A DNA stretch of 64,000 nucleotides from Kappaphycus alvarezii (GCA_002205965.3 NADL03000698.1:1-64000); one strand, 5' to 3'; counted from the first letter of the stretch, positions 31,201 through 42,557 are shown. The notes: generated by a model from the letters alone, not told the origin. Made by a program: numbers and translations.

Positions 31201-33745
31201 TCATTTTTCTTTTTGGACTATCTAAATCTTATCTATTAACTTACTTACTCTAACCAATGAATTTTTCCGTAGTAAGGATCTCCTAATGATCTGGTCTATT
31301 ATGATTGTCCTCAAAATCTGGATTATATTTTTCAATGGGCTTTTTTTCAGATACTGGCCTCTCTGCTTCTAAAAAGCTTCTCTTCACACAGAGCAAGACC
31401 TTTGGTTCCTACTCACCCATTCTCGGTGTTACATTCCCAAGTTCGAATTTACGAGTCCTCGAGATTCAAATAAGCTTTATTTCATTTGGTTCAAACTTTT
31501 CGGCGCTCAATTTAGGTCTCTTTATGACTCCATTAACGTTCTCATCAAAGCAGTTACTAGGATCCAATGGATTTTTCGAACGAGAAAAATATCAGCCGGT
31601 CAGTTACTGCACCGGGATCTGTGCATGATGTCAAGCAGATATTTGGCCAACATGTATACCTGTTGTAAGTACTTCATTTAGAATTTCAATTTAAGTTCTT
31701 GCTGGTAAGTTTGAGGGAAAACACTTTTAGTAACATCATACACACGCAAACCTTTTTTCAGAGCAAAAAAGACAGCCATCGCTTCCTTTCGTAGATAAAT
31801 TATCTCCTTTCTGCATCATGTAAGGTGTGAGTGAAAATTGAACGACCTTTACTCTATCTTTTTATCCGTTTAGGAAATATCTGCTCTAAAAGAGCGATCA
31901 GATACATCTGGTTCCACAACATGGCTTTTACAAATGAGGATCCATGGGAACTGGAGGTACACATAGTTTCTTTTTAAGTTCATCGAATGGGATTCTCGTT
32001 TTATTATTCCGGTAAACCTATCCATTTCCGTAGGTCTGACAAGTAACGGTGCCACTTCCATGGCTAAATCTTGTTGAACTTTGAGAAGTATAAATCTACA
32101 TCAAGGAAGCCTCTGAATTACGTCTTTTAAGTATGTCTTGGCGCTGGTTCTTTTTCGTCGTTTTTTACGGATCAACCTTGATTCAACCTCAATCTACAAT
32201 GTGGAACACTATTTGGATGGATTCTTGGGTGAAGAACCATTTACTCGATTTTAATTTCAACCGTATCTGAAATTCTCTCCACTGCTGCCTTCAAATCCGA
32301 AATATGCCCATCCAAATTTTTTATAGTACCAAATATCATTAATGTAAGCTATCGCAAATTGGATCCGTTTAAATATATCATTTATCATTCTTTGGAATGT
32401 GGCTGATGCATTTATGAGAACGAAATCCATTGCCTCTGTTCTAAACGTACCAATTTTGCTGATAACAGTTGCTTTATTAGTACTCGCTTTCTCCATACAA
32501 ATTAATTTGCCAATAGGTATGTAAAGCTCAATGATGTATGGATGTGGATGTATAACATCTCCCATCGTTCAAATTCTCGATGATTACTGCATATTCGGAA
32601 TCGAAAATGGTCCGCATGATTATGTAATTTAATACTCGAAGCTAGACGAAAAATACAAGCTTTCTATCCTTTTATTGCATAACTGCGAAATAAATGACCC
32701 TGGTGACAGGACCGGGTAATAATGACATTTTACGTATATTTGTTTTTTAGCATTTTCCGAGAAAAACTGTTCATAACTGGGCAGTAGACGTCTAGGCCCA
32801 CGCTATATTGGTTGAGTGTCGGTAAGCTCAACAGAGTCAATGGACGGCACTTTTTCATGTGTTTAATCGGAAACGCTAAATGAAAAGGCTTTGGAGGGTG
32901 CTAATATCCGGTATATTGTAGTAGAAGCGAGAGACGGAAGTTGTATCTGTTTTAAATTAACATTTTCGATCTTTATCTTTTTTATTGCTGATTCTTTCTA
33001 TCTTCGTTTCGGTGAACCACTTCCGCTGCATCTACATTTCAGATTTGATCGCAAATTTCTCAGTTTATTCGGATAGATATTCGAATTACATTCACATTTA
33101 CTTGTTCTTCAACCGAATTTATCGCAAACAGCTACAAACAGAGAGCTTTTTTTGTCTTCAAACCCCAGTCGTCGTCTGTGATATACCTGGAATCTTAATA
33201 ATTCCATATGAGGTTATTTATCTTTCTATAATGATATTTCAATTTTTGAATACCCTATTTAGCTGTAGATCCTCTCTTTCACAGCTAAAGGTGAAATATT
33301 CACTTTTCTATCTCTCAATTCTTCTGAGATCACGCTTCTGTCAAAATATACACACATCTGAACGTTTCAAACGTCGATTTGAACTGAGAAACATTGGTTG
33401 CCAAGGTCAATGCAGTTCCCAGGCTCTACTACTGTCCTACATACAATGATCTTATGAAAAGATAGCTAGGAAAAACAAGAAATTAACGTCATCTTTCGAG
33501 TCCCCCACGAATACGGAAACTTTATCAACAGTACTCTTCCAGTTTGATATGTGTCGATACGCTATAGCTATCCTTCGTCTAGTTGGAACAATTTTGAGGC
33601 CGAAGTTCTTCATTGAACTTCGTCCTCAAAAGTAATTTCTGAAAATACGTTTGCAACAGCACCCTTATTCTAAGGGCCTTGGGCTTTCGTTCCCAATATC
33701 TTGACTGGCACTAGGTTAAGACGTCCTAATACTTTCAGGAACAAA
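31201..33745 (-). pseudogene. RT-RNase H and protease remnants of copy C
   Basis: The RT block KIGTFRTEAMDFVLINASAT is followed by FQRMINDIFKRIQFAIAYIND (about 32,450-32,330), where the catalytic YIDD has become YIND. RNase H traces lie at about 31,950-31,700. Protease traces (LNLVPVKILGTKA followed by a changed active-site region) lie at about 33,720-33,600. Everything is broken by stops. The plus-strand ORF at 32,985-33,449 in this interval is AT-rich and does not look coding. Confidence 0.55.
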
Positions 33746-35030
33746 TTAAGAAATAGTCTCATGCCCTTCTAGACTTACTGCGGTTTCAGATGGGAGCTCG
33801 CAAAAATTACATTTCTTGACGTACTTGACTTTATCCTTCGAGATAATTTTTACCTTTTTCTGCCTTTTTATTTTCCTTGTCGCAGCAAGTTCCGCATCTA
33901 ATACAATTTCATCAAACCTTTTCGTCCAAAAGGGGAGAAGTGATGGAACACTGTCAAGCATCTCATGACTCAATCTTAGTTTCTTCCGTAACACATTATT
34001 TTCTGCATCCCTTTCTACAAGATTGACTTGGTCTGTTTCATCAGCGATAGATACAGTAGTTTACCTTTTTTCAGTTTATAAGCCTTCCATTTCTGTGAAA
34101 GGTTCATCTCGGGTCCACAATGGCTTCGTTTCTCCGAGGAAGTTGACCGTCTGTTATCTATAGTCCAGTAGTTTCTTTCATGATGACCGTAGCGACCGCA
34201 CTTCCCAAAACGACTATTCCGGGGTTGATTCTCCCGGGATGTTTTGCTAATTGTCCACGTTTATGACAATAGGAGCAGAATTCTATAGCCATTGAAATAC
34301 CGGACTGGATTCTCTAGATGTTCCGAGAAAGGCACCCCAACTGTGACATGATCATGTCCAGTCGATTGTCAAACGGGTTTCCAAGTCGTTCTTCCAAGTT
34401 TTTAATATCGCTTGTCACGGCTTTCAACTTTCGACGTGGTGGTTGGCATTATTTACTTATTCTCACGATGGACAAGGTACATTGATGTAGGCTTCCCTTC
34501 GGTATTTTACTAAGCGACTGAAATACCTCCAAATTCCTAACAGACTCCACAATTGTGCGCTTCAAGTCATTTTACATCTGACGGCCTCTGAAATGAAGGA
34601 AAAGGAGAGCCACTTATCCTTCACTACCGACTTACGCAGTATTCAGCACTTAATCTGGGCATTGAACAGAGACTTTTCGTCGAGATCAGAAAAGTAAATT
34701 GATGAATTAGCAGATCACTGAACTTAAAGCGGGCCTCGATGAAGGTGCAGATCATCTCATCTGGTTCTACTTCCTTAACGTATTCTTTCGCAAGCCACTC
34801 ACAAACTTTACTGAAGTTAAGCACATTACTACTAATAGAATACCTATTGATGAGCTTCTCTTTATTTTTACTGGTCACATCTCCGAAAATAGGCGAAGAT
34901 ACTCGCGGCCTTCCCTTTTTCGTTCCTTTGCCACATGAAAACATTAGCATATATATAAAAGAACTTTTCAACGCCCTCATCCTTGCTTCCTGTGAACTAC
35001 ATACGGGCGTCATTAAGATCCATGATTGCA
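33746..35030 (-). pseudogene. Gag remnant of copy C
   Basis: Blocks matching copy B gag include VCEWLAKEYVKEVEPDEMIC (copy B CEWLVKEYAKEVEPDEMIR) near 34,800-34,740 and the linker KKLRLSHEMLDSVPSLLPFW near 33,990-33,930. The start near 35,022 aligns with MDLN of copy B. The zinc-knuckle region at about 34,150-34,270 is degraded. Confidence 0.6.
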
Positions 35031-35040
35031 AATAGAGAAT

Positions 35041-35275
35041 GGGGTTCTCAGGACCAATTATTCCAGAATGGGGGTGTTGCAAAACGATAAAATTCCTATC
35101 GAAGTATAGTTTTAGAAACACAAAAGATTGACAGTGGCATGGTGTCAACGGGACACAAGTGATTTTAGAAGGGACAGGGTCTACCAACCATACTCAGTGA
35201 ACAAAGTAAACGAAAAAAACCCTCGTTTAAGTCAGATGGTGACTTTCAATTTCGCAACTGCTTGGGTCTGAACCT
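35041..35275 (-). repeat. Partial 5' LTR of copy C
   Basis: CAGGACCAATTATTCCAGAA, GATTGACAGTG and GGACAGGGTCTACCA parallel the family-1 LTR (ACCAACTACCCCAAGACGG... and GCGTCTACCACTGATGC). It is more like the solo LTR at 54,612-55,040 than like copy B, so C and the solo LTR form an older subfamily. It is truncated at 35,275. Confidence 0.6.
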
Positions 35276-35490
35276 TGGAAGTTGAGCGGAATGTCGGTGG
35301 CGTTGAAAGGGAAGGAGGAAGAAATGGGCATAGCCATGATCGGGAAGCGGTAAATCTAGAAAACAGTACTCCCGAAACACTTGAACACCGCAGTTCCTAG
35401 CAACGTTGCGAGCATCAGCGATGAGCTGCTTTCGCAGCGCTGCGAAACGCGCTGTGACCGCGCATGATGGTCATGAAGGGAAGAAAAAAG
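35276..35490 (-). other. Possible LINE remnant between copy C and element 3
   Basis: On the minus strand one frame reads ALRKQLIADARNVARNCGVQ, reminiscent of the helix between the zinc finger and RLE of LINEs. The region contains a perfect 18-nt palindrome TTTCGCAGCGCTGCGAAA at 35,430-35,447. GC content is higher than in the neighbouring copy C. The assignment is weak. Confidence 0.25.
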
Positions 35491-35518
35491 GTTTCGGTGT
35501 ATTCCTTTTGGAGAATAT
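35490..35518 (+). repeat. SR1 left half, split by element 3
   Basis: GGTTTCGGTGTATTCCTTTT followed by GGAGAATAT matches the first 29 bases of SR1. The other half (GATATATTCGATCTGG) lies at 42,154-42,169 across element 3. Confidence 0.6.
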
Positions 35519-35945
35519 TGAAACGAAGAGGAAGGGAGCCGGGGCGCTGCTAAAGGAACAGTAGAGGCGATGGTAAAGGGTTTCAGAAAGTTGGGGGCAA
35601 AGGTTGTTTGGAGTGTACCTGGATTCCCACAAGAATCCAGGTCAGACCCCCCTTTTATAGACAGTACGGTAGGTCTACTCTTGAAATTCTATACTTTGTT
35701 AGCTCACTAGAACTTAATAGAAAGTAGAGGTGTAACTGTAGAATTGTACTATCTAGAATATAACTACGTAAATAAAACGATGGCATGGGGCTCCACGTCA
35801 AATAAAAACATTGAAGGAAAATCAAATTTCTAAAATCATTCAAAACGGTACAGTTTCTTTGTTACACCACTGTGTAATAGAGAGCTGCAATAGCGACAGT
35901 GCAAAAGTCTCTATTACACAATGGTGTAACAGAGAAATTGTTACA
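35519..35945 (-). repeat. 3' LTR of element 3 (427 bp)
   Basis: In plus orientation it starts TGAAACGAAGAG and ends TTGTTACA. It matches 41,281-42,153 except for the 441-bp insert there and scattered changes. The last 90 bases hold a large inverted repeat (arms 35,856-35,883 and 35,908-35,935). Confidence 0.85.
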
Positions 35946-35977
35946 CTATTCCCTCCCCCGGACTATTGACGTCCTCG

Positions 35978-36424
35978 TCAATGATACTGCGCGAGTATAT
36001 TATGTTTCCGAATATACTCTTGGAAAGCTTCCGTTACTACAGAAGATCCATCTTCCGTGACATCAACAAAGTCCTCTGTTGGTTGCCACTCCGCCTCATG
36101 ACGTGCCACACCACGTATCAAAATCAAGAACTGGAAACCGCGTCCAACCTTTTTGTGATCCAAGATAACCTCAACTTCCTGTTTCGGTCCATCAGGCAGT
36201 TCAAGCGGTGCAGTTGCAGGAGGAATGGGCAAAGCAATATCATCGGGCTGCTCCAAATGTGGTGTGGTGTGAATGATATGAATGACTGGATGGATTCTAA
36301 AATGAGCAAGGAGATCCAGTCGAACAGCATTCTTACCAATTATCTCCTTAACCACAAATGGCCCATATCTGCGGGCACTAAGCTTTTTAGAATCCTGGGA
36401 CCTAGAATAAACATCCGTAAACAA
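35978..36424 (-). pseudogene. Integrase tail and chromodomain of element 3
   Basis: The 148-residue frame reads KKLSARRYGPFVVKEIIGKN and IHPVIHIIHTTPH. Then come EVEVILDHKKVGRGFQFLIL and HEAEWQPTEDFVD, with VTEAFQEYI at the end. This is the GPF/Y module followed by the chromodomain of chromoviruses, similar in style to fungal elements. It is open but lacks the connection to the integrase core, which lies in other frames upstream. It probably binds chromatin to steer integration. Confidence 0.8.
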
Positions 36425-36571
36425 CGAACGATCGATCTATAGCTTTGAACCGACTTTATAATCTGCAACCTTGTATCGCCTAGAAGCATATGCAGCTTGC
36501 CAAGCTTTTGCCACTTTGTAGGCAAATTGCGCATCCTCAAGGGAAAACTTGAGCTTGGCACGGAATTCGTC

Positions 36572-37429
36572 CTAACTCTGAAGAGGCATGCTGCTGCTAG
36601 CCAAGAAGTCCAATGGCGATTTAGGTGTCCATCCTAAGTCCGGCTCAAATGGTGACATACCCAGATCATCGCTCACAGCCGAGTTGTACGCAAATTCTGC
36701 AGAAGGAAGCAGTTCATCCCAGTCATCCTGATGATACGAGCAATAGCAACGGAGACAGTTCTCCATCGTTCTATTCATATTCTCGGAAGCACCATCTGTT
36801 TGTGGTGTCTACTTGTAGATATTCTTAATTTCACCCCACAAAGATTCATCAGTGTCTTCCAAAACTTTGAAATGAACTTGCTGTCCCTATCTGAAGTCAC
36901 ATCATCAGGCAACCCATGGTTCTTGAAGATGTTCGCGAATAAATCTCGAGCCGTGTCCTCAGCACTATCTGATGTTTTAGATTTCAGAAAATGGACTCGA
37001 CGAGTAAGTCGATCAACCCAAGTCGTGATCGCATCATGACCGCTCCTCGTCAGCGGTAGCCTCACAATGAAATCTGTAGCTAATGATCCCCATCTGCGGT
37101 CAGGCAATTCCAGTGACATTGGATCAGTCAACTTTTTTTTGATTAGAGTCCTTATACTGCTGACACGTGAGACATCCTTCACAATACTTTCGAACATCCC
37201 GGCTCTTATGTTTCCAATGGAAGTTATCCAATCTGGACAGTGTCTTTGCAAATTTAAAATGTCCACCAACTTTCGAGTCGTGAGCAATTTGCAAAATATC
37301 TGAAACTGACCTTCTTGGTACGCACAACTTTCCATTATAAAACAGCCCCGAACCATTTTTTCGGAACATCGGCAGAATTCTTTCAAGTTTCTGCTTCTGA
37401 ACCGTATCCTCAGGCCTCTCTTCTTCCAT
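36572..37429 (-). pseudogene. Integrase of element 3
   Basis: The zinc finger is HDSKVGGHFKFAKTL...YCEGCLTCQQYK (about 37,310-37,160). The core has WGSLATDFIVRLPLTRSG (first Asp), VTSDRDSKFISKFW (second Asp) and SENMNRTMENCLRCY (Glu region, about 36,780). It continues to FAYNSAVSDDLGMSPFEPDL. The frame shifts near 37,130 and 36,790. Confidence 0.8.
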
Positions 37430-37542
37430 AGCTTTTACGACTGGACCAAAGAACTAGCCGTCATCACACCGAGGAATGGTCTAATCAACATCAAGGTAGG
37501 GGACTTCAACGTCATTCACTGAGACGTCACGATCTCCTCTCT

Positions 37543-38733
37543 TCACGTGCGGAGCTCGGATAATGCGTCCCGTAAGACGTGAATTCTTCCAGGCTTCAGT
37601 GTGATGGGAAAGATTGCGAAGTTACCGAGAGTTTCCAACCAACGAGCTTCTTTCCGACTCAGTTTCGGTTTTATGAAGAAGCTCTTAAGCTCCTGGTTGT
37701 CTCTGAAAATCTCAAACTCAAAACCTTCAGGATAGCACCTGAATCTTCCCAGAAAATTAATCAAAGCCAGAAGCTCTCTGTCATTTGCAGTGTAGTCCGA
37801 CTCAGTTGGTGAAAGTTTGAATAGAAAGAAATTACACTATTCCTTCCATTCTCATCCAACTGTGTTAGAGTTCCACCAACAGCAAGCTGTGAAGCATCTA
37901 CATGGCCACGAAATGTCTTTTTCTAATTAGGAGCGACTAAGATTGGAGCCAATGTCATCGCTTCCTTTAGCTTCTGTAAAGCTTTATCACACTGTTGATC
38001 CTATTTCCCTGTACCTTGACCTTTCTTTGCCAAATCTGTGAGAGGTGCAGCAATTGCAGAGAACTTCGGAATGAACCTACGGAAAAACTGCATAAGATCT
38101 AAGAAAATTCTCAACTCCGTTAGAGATTCAGGTTTAGGCCAAGTTTGTAGCACTTCGGCCTTCTCAGGATTGACACAAATGCCGTCCTTTCCAACTATTA
38201 AACCCAAAAACACCAGCTCAGTCTGAAAGAAAGAGCATTTCTTTGGAGAGATGTACAGCTTGTGGTCTTGAAGTCTCTCTAATACAATATCTATATGTTC
38301 GTAATGTTTTTTCCTCATTCTTACTGAATATAAGAAGATCATCCATATAGACAACCAAGAAGACATCGATGCAATCATAGATGATCTGGCTCATCAAAGT
38401 TTTGGAACGTAGCAGGAGCGTTGAAAAGTCCAATTGGCATAAAAAGATATTCAAATTGCCCATACTTTGTATTGAACGCAGTCTTTTCGATGTCCTCTGG
38501 ATTCACCCTTATCTGATGGAATCCCGTTTTAGATGAAGCATGGAGAAAAATCTAGCATCTCCAAGTCGATCGAACATTTCATCAGAAGGAGGGAGTGGAG
38601 CATTATTCTTTTTAGTGATGCGATTCAAAGCGCAATAATCGACAAAACCCCTACGTTTTCCATCCTTTCCTTTCACAAAGAAAAGTAGTGCTCCATATGG
38701 CGATTTACTGGACCTGATCTTCCCCTTTCTCAA
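37543..38733 (-). pseudogene. RT and RNase H of element 3
   Basis: RT begins SKSPYGALLFFVKGKDGKRR (about 38,710-38,650), followed by FVDYCALNRITKKN. The catalytic VVYMDDLLIFS is intact at 38,338-38,349 (YMDD). KKCSFFQTELVFLGLIVGKD and LDLMQFFRRFIPKFSAIAAP form the thumb. RNase H is fragmentary around 37,990-37,560. An in-frame stop and several frameshifts inactivate it. Confidence 0.8.
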
Positions 38734-38889
38734 AACAGACTCGATGTACTCTTTTGTTGCCCTAAGTTAGGATAGGGAAAACTAGAATAAAGGTCGATGA
38801 GGTGCCTTTGCTCCTTCCTCCACTTTGATCTCATGATCAACTGATCGAATCGGGGGAAGTCCTCTTGGCAACTCATCCTGAAAGACCTC

Positions 38890-39400
38890 TTAAAAATTAT
38901 CCAGTAATCTGCTCAGTCTTCCATCGAACTTTGAATTTGTCATTCCTCTCATAATGTGAACTTCAAGTAACTGAAGTACTTCGAGGACACCCCCATGCCT
39001 CAGCATTCGTCTAAATTTCTTCACTCCAAAATTGGACACATCAAAACTTTTTTCGTTATCTGGATCAATCACTGGAATGGAAGCATCTTTCACCATCACA
39101 ATCCGTTTCCGATAGTCGACACGTGGATTGTGGCCAACATGCCACGGCATTCCCAATAGAACATCATACCTGGTTTGGGACACAGCCCAGCTAGAAATAT
39201 ATGTATGTTCGCCTAACGTAATAGTTCTGTTGGAAATGATCTTAGATACTTCCTTAGTAGCTCCATTCTGTGAATGGCAAACAATGACTCGTTCACGCAG
39301 AATCTCAAACAAAATCCTATTTCGCTTGAGGAACTCGGCAGAAACCACGTTTTTACTGCATCCATCGTCTTTTAGTATTTGACTGCTATTCCATTCAGTC
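38890..39400 (-). pseudogene. Aspartic protease of element 3
   Basis: The active site reads LKDDGCSKNVVSAEFLKRN at about 39,382-39,326. The DDG in place of DSG/DTG is seen in related chromoviruses. SSWAVSQTRYDVLLGMPWH (about 39,195-39,140) is the typical second motif. The 152-residue frame is open, but the active site lies partly before its first Met. Confidence 0.75.
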
Positions 39401-39610
39401 TACCTTCAAGTACTAACAAAGGCTCCACTAGTATAGGTCCATCAGTGGGGATGCTGTCATCATGAATAGATGTGATTCCATTAGACTCGGCTTCGGAGAT
39501 TCTCGACTTTTCCGTGTCCTCTGAGAATTTAGCTCCGGTGATGTCCACAACAGTTTCACTCTGCTCATTGGAACATCAGTTCACACTCACTACTGGTCTC
39601 ACCTGAGTGT

Positions 39611-40425
39611 TCACCAAGTCTGGTGGACCAAATAGTTTTCCGAGTCAGAACCATTCAAATAATTACTGTGTGCTGCCTGTGTATTGTTCGCTACTATGCG
39701 AGTACCACTCCTGTTACCTTTACTCCCGTTTCCTTTTCTGTGTTTCCAAGGTGTACATCCCACCTTTTGGCACGTAAAGCATCGGTTCTCCATATAGTCT
39801 TTCTGACGCTGCCCATCGTTTTTACGTTCCAGGTTTCCGATCTCCATCGGCATAGGACCTGAGGCATTTCGATTGTTGTGAAATGAGCCTCTGCCAGTGA
39901 GGAACCCTGCACCGTAAAATGCTCCATCAACGTTAAGAGCAATAGTAGTCGCAGCTTCAAACTTGGATGGGTTCCCTTTACGAACCTCCAACAGAATGTG
40001 GGGTTTGAGACCTTCACAGAACCGCGCCAATTTTTCCGACTCACTGATACCGGGAATATTGATAACCAAATTCCTGAACTCCAAGATGTACGCTGCCACA
40101 CTTGTTTTCTGGCGGATCTTGGTAAGCTTGTCGCGTGCTCGAATGACACTGTCCTGGGGGACAAACTCTGCCTCAACAAGGAGTTTGAAAGCTTCTCATG
40201 TAGGCGGAACAGCATTCTCGGACACAACTGTATACCACCAGTTTGAGGCAGTTCCGGTCATGAATGTCGAAAAAAATCGATAGCATTCTGGGCACTGATG
40301 ACTTCTTCATCGCCCACCTGAATAAGTCTCAGGTACTTTTCGACTGAATACAACCATGACCGAACCGTCAACGCATCTCAAGTCCCATCGAACAACACAG
40401 GCTCATTTGGTTTGAAAAAAGACAT
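39611..40425 (-). pseudogene. Gag of element 3
   Basis: It starts MSFFKPNEPVLFDGT (from about 40,425), then VRSWLYSVEKYLRLIQVGDE, a gag/retrotransposon capsid start, with an in-frame stop. The frame from 40,099 reads FRNLVINIPGISESEKLARF and FCEGLKPHILLEV, the capsid C-terminus. It ends with the zinc knuckle CFTCQKVGCTPWKHRK (about residues 105-120). The region 40,426-41,262 between gag and the 5' LTR has no coding frame. Confidence 0.75.
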
Positions 40426-41263
40426 GTTAAACAAACCTCTTGCTTAAAGCCTTACACCAACACCTAAGCTTGATTACAAGCACTTGAAGTTGAAATCTGC
40501 AAGGGATTCGTCCCTGGACGACGGGTTGGCTTCCTACCCACGGAGAGAGTGACTCATCAGCAGCTTTGATCACAACTAAACTCGGGTGTGACTCAACAAT
40601 CCGTTCGGGATATCCCTGCCAGTTCACTACGTAGACCGCGATCTGTGTCCTTACCCTATAGGAAAGACTCTCAAGCCGACTTTAAGCTAGCGAATAACCA
40701 AAGAATGCCCGTTCTGAGCACGTACCCCCTAGTCCAAGTCCAGTCCAAGTCAACCCTATGAAGCGTTACCTGAATCCGTGACCCAGTCGGTGCACCTATC
40801 TAACAGCCAACGAGTGCAATAGGATTGTATAAGAATACTGTGAGGGGACCTTCAAATGGGGACTTGGTCAGAAGTGCGGCTTTACTAAGGCAACTTAGTT
40901 AAGCCTAACTGTCCAGTCTAAGTATTCTGAACAGGATCACGCAGCTTCGTGAGGCCTGCACGCTACCTGAACAGAATAGCCTAGAGAACGCAGACTGTGC
41001 TGTACCCCCAAGTTCCCGGTTACCTAGCACACCAATTAGTAGCCGCGACCTGCGTGGAACAATGGAGTTTAGAGTACCTGGCACTCCAGCCCACAGGTAC
41101 TCTCCTGTACTTGACTCCAGGCCACAAGTACAGTGCAAGATATTGCTTTCAGTAACAACTGTCAGCATTTTTTTCCAAAATTCATCAATAACCCCAAAAC
41201 ATAAACGCGTAAAACAAACCTCGAACTAGAGCAAGACGAAAGCGAAAAAGCAGCAGAACCGGC

Positions 41264-41279
41264 CAAAGCGATGATACCA
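41264..41279 (-). other. Primer-binding site of element 3
   Basis: One base inside the 5' LTR, the minus strand reads TGGTATCATCGCTTTG. TGGTATCA is the common start of primer-binding sites complementary to methionine tRNA in LTR elements. The following bases depart from the usual GAGC, so the primer tRNA is uncertain. Confidence 0.6.
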
Positions 41280-41280
41280 G

Positions 41281-42153
41281 TGAAACAAAGAGGGAGGCAG
41301 CTGGGGCGCTGCTAAAGGAACAGTAGAGGCGATGGTAAAGGGTTTCAGAAAGTTGGGGGCAAAGGTTGTTTGGAGTGTACCTGGATTCCCACAAGAATCC
41401 AGGTCAGACCTCCTTTTTATAGACAGTACGGTAGCTCTACTCTTGAAATTCTATACTTTGTTAGTAAGCTCAGTAGAACTTACTAGTGTTTATCCGACCA
41501 CGCACTGTCCTCATATGAGGCACACTTTGTCCTCATATGAGGACAATTTCCGTTACATTTTGGAAAGGTAAGTGTTTTTGAAGCACGAAATTTTTACTGG
41601 AAAAAAAGTTTTTATGTTTAGTTACAGTACAGTAATTTTTACTGTACATGCGCCCTTGTTTCTGAAACCCCCCACGATAATAGGAACTATTTTACCTTCC
41701 AAAATGAAGTCGTTTTCACAACTTCTTGCAAAGAGCGGAAGCTGGTGAGGGAAAACTGCTCTATCCTTCACCGAGGTCAACAATCTTGAAAAGTTTGTTT
41801 TGATCGGCCATCTACACTCATGAACTAATGCGGAGGGACAAGAAATGCGCTGATGTAAAAGAATTTTGTATCGAAAAAGAAGTGCTAAAAGTAGTCCTCA
41901 TATTAGGACAACGGTCCAATAGACACTAGAAAGCAGAGGTGTAACTGTAGAATTGTACTATCTAGAATATAACTACGTAAATAAAACGATGACATGGGCT
42001 CCACGTCAAATAAAAACATTGACGGAAAATCAAATTTCTAAAATCATACAAGGCGGTACAGTTTCTCTGTTACACCACTGTGTAATAGAGAACTGGAATA
42101 GCGACAGCGAACAAGTCTCTATTACACAATGGTGTAACAGAGACATTGTTACA
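41281..42153 (-). repeat. 5' LTR of element 3, with an inserted miniature transposon
   Basis: The LTR itself is about 430 bp once the 441-bp insert is removed. It runs from TGAAACAAAGAG to ACATTGTTACA. Arms of a 28-nt inverted repeat lie at 42,064-42,091 and 42,116-42,143. Confidence 0.85.
41484..41928. mobile_element. Miniature inverted-repeat transposon (MITE), TA target duplication
   Basis: A 441-bp insert (41,486-41,926) is present in the 5' LTR of element 3 but absent from its 3' LTR, which shows the empty site (ACTTAATAGAAAG). It is bounded by TA on each side. The terminal inverted repeats are GTGTTTATCCGACC and GTGTCTATTGGACC, and further inverted pieces CCTCATATGAGG lie just inside, including a perfect 20-nt palindrome at 41,527-41,546. 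It has no coding capacity. TA duplication and size are typical of Tc1/mariner-type MITEs. Confidence 0.8.
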
Positions 42154-42169
42154 GATATATTCGATCTGG
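42154..42169 (+). repeat. SR1 right half, split by element 3
   Basis: GATATATTCGATCTGG continues the SR1 unit interrupted at 35,518. The similarity ends soon afterwards. Confidence 0.5.
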
Positions 42170-42443
42170 AAGGGTGGAGGCGTGTGTAGAGGTAGGGTAG
42201 TAAGCAAAGCCCATTTCTGCTACATGTTTACATCATCACATGGCCTATATTATCGTAAGGAAGTTGAATCGTTGCCCTCGTCGAGCGTCCGCTCCTCCAC
42301 CAGGTTCCCAACTCGTCTGGGCATTCAGAGTCCCCCGCGTTACGAATGGACATTTACATACCCTACATACGCATACAGGCTTCACAGTACCGATATCGCC
42401 GTCAACGTTACTTTTGCCCACCCCTCCGCACGCCGCCACATCT

Positions 42444-42557
42444 CGCCAAGTACGGTCACCGAAGGCGCTGCCGCGACACTCCGCCAAGTACGGTCACCGA
42501 AGGCGCTGCCGCGACACTCCGCCAAGTACGGTCACCGAAGGCGCTGCCGCGACACTC
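42444..42557 (+). repeat. 38-bp tandem triplication
   Basis: The unit starting CGCCAAGTACGGTCACCGAA occurs at 42,444-42,481, 42,482-42,519 and 42,520-42,557 without differences. LINE remnant 2 has a single diverged copy at the same place. Two extra units add 76 bp, which shifts the frame. Confidence 0.9.

Larger units (their letters stand above)
28252..35275 (-). mobile_element. Ty3/gypsy family 1, copy C (old, decayed)
   Basis: This minus-strand relative of copy B can be followed through D2, D1, integrase, RNase H, RT, protease and gag to a partial 5' LTR at 35,041-35,275. The plus-strand start CGCTCGAAACGGACGTCCCG matches the internal 3' end of copy B (44,236 onward). The 3' LTR is missing; the N-terminus of the split LINE abuts this end. 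Divergence is high and stops are frequent, so it is much older than copy B. The next unit starts at 35,276. Confidence 0.8.
35519..42153 (-). mobile_element. Ty3/gypsy chromodomain element 3 (full length, decayed)
   Basis: The 6.6-kb minus-strand element has two LTRs, gag with zinc knuckle, protease, RT, RNase H, integrase and a chromodomain-type end. It inserted into an SR1 copy, giving flanks AATAT on the left and GATAT on the right, a 5-bp target duplication with one change. The polypurine tract (minus strand GGGGGAGGGAATAG) adjoins the 3' LTR, and a primer-binding site TGGTATCATCGC adjoins the 5' LTR. Stops and frameshifts are common. It is a third gypsy lineage, unlike family 1 and E1/E2. 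Confidence 0.9.

Noticed and set aside
32985-33449. 154-residue plus-strand ORF as a gene
   Set aside because: It lies antisense to the decayed pol of copy C, is AT-rich and has no motif.
42443-42557. CRISPR-like array
   Set aside because: Three contiguous 38-bp units without spacers inside LINE coding sequence; a tandem duplication in a eukaryotic genome.
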